44,373 nucleotides of DNA from Azovibrio restrictus (GTDB taxonomy: Bacteria > Bacteroidota > Bacteroidia > Chitinophagales > Chitinophagaceae): assembly GCA_029255605.1 (NCBI GenBank), contig JANLJF010000067.1, positions 1 to 44,373 of the forward strand. The letters are read 5' to 3'. The notes below the pieces were generated by a model. The model saw only the letters and a list, made by a program, of their open reading frames with translations. It did not search any database and was not told where the DNA came from. Made by a program: the position numbers and the translations under genes. Below are positions 40,928-44,373 of this stretch, one piece after another (positions within the stretch are counted from its first letter, which is position 1; every line of letters begins with the position of its first letter).

Positions 40928-42859
40928 TTACAATAACTTTCTGAAAGCAGTCATCTCCTCCGCGAATTCCCATGCACTTTGATAGGCTTCATTCGCCTGG
41001 GCATAGCTGATAAAATCATCGTAAAAAGGCAACCGTGTTAAGGTAGCGCTATCGCCAATGACTACTAGTTTTTTACGTGCCCTTGTCATGGCTACATTCA
41101 TCCTGCGTGTATCTGAAAGAAAGCCAATAACACCATCGTTGTTACTACGGGTCATACTGATGTATACCAGGTCGCGCTCCTGCCCCTGAAAGCTATCTAT
41201 GGTATTGATGGTTATGCTGGCCAAATATGGCTGCAGTTCGGGCACATGAGCTAATTGTTCGCGTAGCACATGTATCTGCTGCTTATACGGCGATATTATA
41301 GCTATAGAAGGAAAGCTATCGAATGCATTGTTATCACGCAAGCCTGCAATCATTGATGTGAGATGCCGGAACAGGAATGCTGCTTCTTCGGGATTGCTGA
41401 TACTGGTGCCTTCCTGCTTTTCATCGAAGCCACAGCCGGCAGTATCTATGAAGCTAAGCGCCGCTTCGCCGGCATGCAACAGATGGTCTGCTACCGATGC
41501 ATGCGCTTTCAGCAAGCTCTGATAAAATACCTGTGAAGGATAACCCATGATGAGTTTGTTCATCCGGTACTGCTCTTCCAGCAGTACAACAGCTTCGGGA
41601 TGCAGCGCTACACATTTTTCAAGCAAGGTATTGCTTAGTCCATTACGCGCCGCTTCATCCGACTTGATAGTAGGTGGCAATTGGCAGTGGTCACCTGCAA
41701 GTACGACCTTTTGTGCTTTTATAATGGGTATCCAGCAGGCGGGCTCCAGGGCTTGCCCTGCTTCATCTATTACTATGGTGTGATACTTGAGGTGGCGCAC
41801 CGTATAGTGTGCCGCACCTACAAGTGTTGCCGTTATCACCTGCGCTTTTGATAACAAATCGTTGGTGATATACTGCTCGGTATTACCCACCTCTTTCATG
41901 ATTTTATGGGCTTCATCGAAAAGGGCCTTACGCTGGCCCCTTTCCGCCTTGCCAAAGCTGCGCTTATACTTATGCGCCATGTTCTTAAAATCAGCCGCTT
42001 GTTTCTTCAGGCGCTTGATATCTTTCATAGCACTATGCTGCGACATCTTGCTATCCAATGTCAACGACATCAGCTTTTCAGACACGCGCGCAGGGTTACC
42101 TACACGCAGCACATTCAGCCCCTCATCCGACAGCTTTTCGCTCAACAGGTCTACAGCCGTATTGCTGGGTGCTACCACCAGTATATGTCCGCTATCATTT
42201 TGTATCAGTGCTTTGATGGCCTGTACCAGTGTAGTAGTTTTGCCCGTACCGGGCGGGCCATGCACAATAGCCAGTTCATTGGCAGCAAGTATTTTATTAA
42301 CCGCTTCCTGCTGTTTGGCATTTAGCTTAGGGGTTACAACAGGTGTCAGTGTTGCATTGAAAGTAGGCGATGTTTTGCCTGTAAGAATATTGATGAGGTG
42401 GTTCTCTTTATCATTCTCGCTCTTCGCATCTGCAAATTTCAGTGCACTTTGCATCTCATCATAGCTGTTATCGTCAAATAGCAGGTCGATGCCTATCTTG
42501 CCATCGCTCGCCCATTCGGGCAGCTCTTCGGTGCGCAATGTTATCTTAAGCCTGTCGCCACTTTGAAAAGAAATGACGCCTTCTACATTGTCTGTTTTAG
42601 CATTGTGGTTTGAGAATAGCATAGCAGCCGCACCAAAGCGTAATTGGAGGTTGATGTCGCGGTGCGTAGGGCGTTCTATCTCAACAGTAATATAATCGCC
42701 CTTGCTTATCTCCGTGCCTTTTATCACTACCGGGTACCAAGTAAATCCACTAGCCCTGCGCTCGTTTACAGATGTGGTCTCAATAAGTTTCTGATAGGTT
42801 TTCCTGTCCTCCTCGCGCTCGGTCTTTAACAATGCCAGCAGCCGCTCAAAATATTGCAT
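40928..42859 (-). CDS. UPF1/IGHMBP2-like superfamily 1 helicase
   Basis: A 643-residue DNA/RNA helicase of the SF1B Upf1-like group. Walker A is VHGPPGTGKTTTLVQAI (about 199-215), motif II is VIDEAGQALEPACW (365-368 DEAG), and then GDHCQLPPTI, QYRMN, ISPYKQQI, INTIDSFQGQERDLVYISMTR and the final VAMTRARKKLVVIGDS. The N-terminal beta-rich region resembles the IGHMBP2 stalk/1B layout. The longest frame starts at a TTG (42865) that is part of a TACCTTTG -7 box, so I use the ATG at 42859. Divergent from the HNH gene with 45 bases between. Confidence 0.92.
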   Translation of the reverse strand: MQYFERLLALLKTEREEDRKTYQKLIETTSVNERRASGFTWYPVVIKGTEISKGDYITVEIERPTHRDINLQLRFGAAAMLFSNHNAKTDNVEGVISFQSGDRLKITLRTEELPEWASDGKIGIDLLFDDNSYDEMQSALKFADAKSENDKENHLINILTGKTSPTFNATLTPVVTPKLNAKQQEAVNKILAANELAIVHGPPGTGKTTTLVQAIKALIQNDSGHILVVAPSNTAVDLLSEKLSDEGLNVLRVGNPARVSEKLMSLTLDSKMSQHSAMKDIKRLKKQAADFKNMAHKYKRSFGKAERGQRKALFDEAHKIMKEVGNTEQYITNDLLSKAQVITATLVGAAHYTVRHLKYHTIVIDEAGQALEPACWIPIIKAQKVVLAGDHCQLPPTIKSDEAARNGLSNTLLEKCVALHPEAVVLLEEQYRMNKLIMGYPSQVFYQSLLKAHASVADHLLHAGEAALSFIDTAGCGFDEKQEGTSISNPEEAAFLFRHLTSMIAGLRDNNAFDSFPSIAIISPYKQQIHVLREQLAHVPELQPYLASITINTIDSFQGQERDLVYISMTRSNNDGVIGFLSDTRRMNVAMTRARKKLVVIGDSATLTRLPFYDDFISYAQANEAYQSAWEFAEEMTAFRKLL

Positions 42860-42862
42860 GCG

Positions 42863-42870
42863 CAAAGGTA
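42863..42870 (-). promoter_or_regulatory. -7 box TACCTTTG of the helicase gene, leaderless
   Basis: On the minus strand TACCTTTG, an exact TAnnTTTG match, ends three bases before the ATG at 42859. It contains the TTG of the longer reading frame. No -33 TTG is seen. Confidence 0.5.
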
Positions 42871-42904
42871 ACGGCTATGTGCGACTATTGCGTACCTTCC
42901 TGCC

Positions 42905-43708
42905 ATGAGTACCTGTTACAGTTGCCATACCATACTGAATAAAAAGAACCAGTCGGCGGAACATATCCTTCCCAATTCGATAGGCGGTGTTTTAAAATCG
43001 TACCGGTTACTGTGCAGGCAATGTAACTGGGCATATGGCATGACCATAGATGCGGCGCTGGCGAATGAATTTGCAGCACTTGCAGCAGCGCTGCACATCA
43101 AACGTGACAGGCCGAAACCGGATAGTGTACGCAATCCTGCCACACCTGTCATACGGCTGGAGGATGAGGAACTGCACATTTCCGGCAGTGCTATGCAAGT
43201 GATGCAGATAGTAGCAGGGCTTAAACGCAAATTCTCCTACATCGATACAGATAGTATTGAAGCCTCTTTGCAAAATGATGATATTCGTGAACATATTTCT
43301 ATCAAGGTATCGGTAGGCAGCGATTTGCTGGCAAGGTCGGTAGCGAAAATAGCAGTGAACTACTACATGATGAAAACAAGGGGGAGGCAGCATCTTGATA
43401 AGATAGTCAGCTTTATAGATGGTATAGAAAAGAATCATAATCATGTTCACTCATATCCCCTACCCGATGGCATATGGAAAGAGGATGAGGTAGCTCACGT
43501 AATAATAGTAAGAGGCACCGCATTGCTACGACAACTATATGCACATGTGATACTATTTAATACCCACAGCTTTGTAGTGCTGCTCTCAGACACATATGAT
43601 GGTGAAGACGTTGAATATTCTTACCGGCATGATGTAGTGCACGGAGAAGAGATAAAGGATAGAATCAGTTTAGCATACAATAGAAACGAATATCTCTCCA
43701 AAATATAA
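42905..43708 (+). CDS. HNH-type zinc-finger protein with uncharacterised C-terminal domain
   Basis: A 267-residue protein. The N-terminus is an HNH nuclease-type module: Cys4-x2-Cys7, SAEHILPNSIGG (Glu19, His20, Asn24) and CRQCN (Cys37, Cys40), all catalytic and zinc residues intact. The rest (about 60-267) has no named domain. It is mixed alpha/beta, with ISGSAMQVMQIVAGLKRK, VGSDLLARSVAKIAVNYYMM and VVLLSDTYDGEDVEYSYRHD. The divergent helicase and this architecture resemble restriction or defence-type nucleases, but gene order proves nothing. Its target is unknown. Confidence 0.75.
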   Translation: MSTCYSCHTILNKKNQSAEHILPNSIGGVLKSYRLLCRQCNWAYGMTIDAALANEFAALAAALHIKRDRPKPDSVRNPATPVIRLEDEELHISGSAMQVMQIVAGLKRKFSYIDTDSIEASLQNDDIREHISIKVSVGSDLLARSVAKIAVNYYMMKTRGRQHLDKIVSFIDGIEKNHNHVHSYPLPDGIWKEDEVAHVIIVRGTALLRQLYAHVILFNTHSFVVLLSDTYDGEDVEYSYRHDVVHGEEIKDRISLAYNRNEYLSKI

Positions 43709-43715
43709 GACAACG

Positions 43716-43922
43716 TTATTCCGGGCGGTGTTCCAATATATCGCCCGGCTGGCAATCCAGTGCCTTGCAAATCGCTTCCAGCGTGCTAAAGCGGATAGCT
43801 TTGGCCTTACCCGTTTTTAAAATAGACAGATTGGACAGTGTAATGTCTACTTTTTCAGAAAGCTCATTCAACGACATCTTTCGTTTAGCCATCATTACAT
43901 CGAGGTTTACAATAATGGGCAT
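43716..43922 (-). CDS. XRE-family transcriptional regulator (YozG-like)
   Basis: A 68-residue single helix-turn-helix protein: KRKMSLNELSEKVDITLSNL (about 13-32), SILKTGKAKAIRFSTLEAIC and the QPGDILEHRPE end. This is the short YozG-type regulator seen beside DUF2975 membrane proteins, which lie three bases upstream here. It probably represses its own unit. Confidence 0.9.
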   Translation of the reverse strand: MPIIVNLDVMMAKRKMSLNELSEKVDITLSNLSILKTGKAKAIRFSTLEAICKALDCQPGDILEHRPE

Positions 43923-43925
43923 ATG

Positions 43926-44373
43926 CTAAACAGTTAAATCGTTTTCAGTTTGAATCTCTACCCCTCTCGTTACAATCTGTACGATAACAAAAAGTATTAC
44001 CGCCATGAACAGCCATACATCCCCACCCGTCAGATGCATAGCAGCAACATTGGGTAATGCAATGTTTTTACCTGATAACCATGTATAATACTTGTATCCG
44101 AAATGTGTACACAACCCGATAGCCGTAGATAGATAAGCCGTGCGTAAAAGGAACTGCCGTAACCCTGTATTGAAGGGCTGTGCCATATTCAATTGCCGCT
44201 CTGTAAACAGTTTTACAATAAGATAAAACATCAGCGCCTTAAAGACGATTACGACAACCACCAGGGAAACCATAGCAACAAAATGAGTGAAGCCATAATT
44301 GTAAAGACCCCATAAATCTGTTCCTTTCCAGAAGGGATAGGTATCATTAGCAGGGTTATATGTATAAGTGTAT
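43926..44373 (-). CDS. DUF2975 membrane protein, 5' end outside the window
   Basis: The frame is open from the stop at 43926 to the end of the window, so the N-terminus is missing. The visible part holds about four helices, with the family's FTERQLNMAQPFNTGLRQFLLR-type loop near the middle. It forms the usual pair with the downstream XRE regulator. Function unknown; a membrane sensor for the regulator has been suggested for such pairs. Confidence 0.8.
   Translation of the reverse strand, partial: YTYTYNPANDTYPFWKGTDLWGLYNYGFTHFVAMVSLVVVVIVFKALMFYLIVKLFTERQLNMAQPFNTGLRQFLLRTAYLSTAIGLCTHFGYKYYTWLSGKNIALPNVAAMHLTGGDVWLFMAVILFVIVQIVTRGVEIQTENDLTV

Overview
This window is chromosomal DNA from a member of the Bacteroidota, most likely a Chitinophagaceae or Sphingobacteriales-type environmental bacterium. 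The evidence is of several kinds. There are two secreted proteins with type IX (Por) secretion C-terminal sorting domains, a GWxTD-domain protein, the bacillithiol enzyme BshC, the muropeptide ligase Mpl, and a TonB-like gene next to folC. Many genes are preceded by the Bacteroidota -7 promoter element TAnnTTTG, often only a few bases from the start codon, and Shine-Dalgarno sequences are generally absent. Plasmid and integrative element backbones are not seen, and most genes are housekeeping.

Layout. 1-3.5 kb (minus strand): a DUF2892 membrane protein, then an arginase-family gene, a half-length TauE/SafE transporter and asnS in one tight transcription unit. 3.6-6.7 kb (plus): cytochrome c maturation genes ccmE and ccmF, with CcmE of the CxxxY heme-binding type. 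6.7-7.7 kb: an unusual intergenic zone with a small lipoprotein gene, three copies of a dispersed element carrying co-varying hairpins, and a tandem array. 7.7-10 kb (minus): a membrane protein and a T9SS cargo protein. 10.3-16.4 kb (plus): an orphan terminase-small-subunit-like gene, a DUF1835 gene, a membrane protein, an uncharacterised radical SAM enzyme, a TonB-like protein and folC. 16.4-21 kb (minus): sugar transferase, lipoprotein, Gfo/Idh/MocA oxidoreductase, radC and a RelE/ParE toxin-antitoxin pair. 21.1-29.8 kb (mostly plus): bshC, an outer-membrane barrel, mpl, an exonuclease, a polyprenyl-phosphate sugar transferase, WbqC (minus), a GWxTD protein and dapF. 29.8-35.3 kb: recR, a probably highly expressed T9SS cargo gene, a MazG-type pyrophosphohydrolase, a MoxR ATPase, a DinB-like protein, nhaA and a broken 5'-nucleotidase remnant. 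35.6-39.8 kb (plus): dnaA, an internally duplicated lipoprotein, and an ECF sigma factor with an anti-sigma-like/beta-barrel partner. 39.9-44.4 kb: tRNA-Ser(GCU) and tRNA-Pro(UGG) from one clear promoter, a DUF1826 protein, a UPF1-like SF1 helicase divergent from an HNH-type protein, and an XRE regulator with a DUF2975 membrane protein that runs off the window end.

The most unusual material is the 6.7-7.7 kb repeat cluster. Two copies of an element keep a ten-bp stem and a nine-nt loop while changing the stem sequence on both sides, followed by a T run and an identical second hairpin. Other points worth a second look are the orphan terminase-like gene, the radical SAM family with an unknown N-terminal region, DnaA with changed residues at two signature positions and no visible oriC next to it, a lipoprotein that recently doubled a 113-residue domain, and promoter boxes that overrule the longest-ORF start of three genes. 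I did not find a clear new multi-gene defence or metabolic system.
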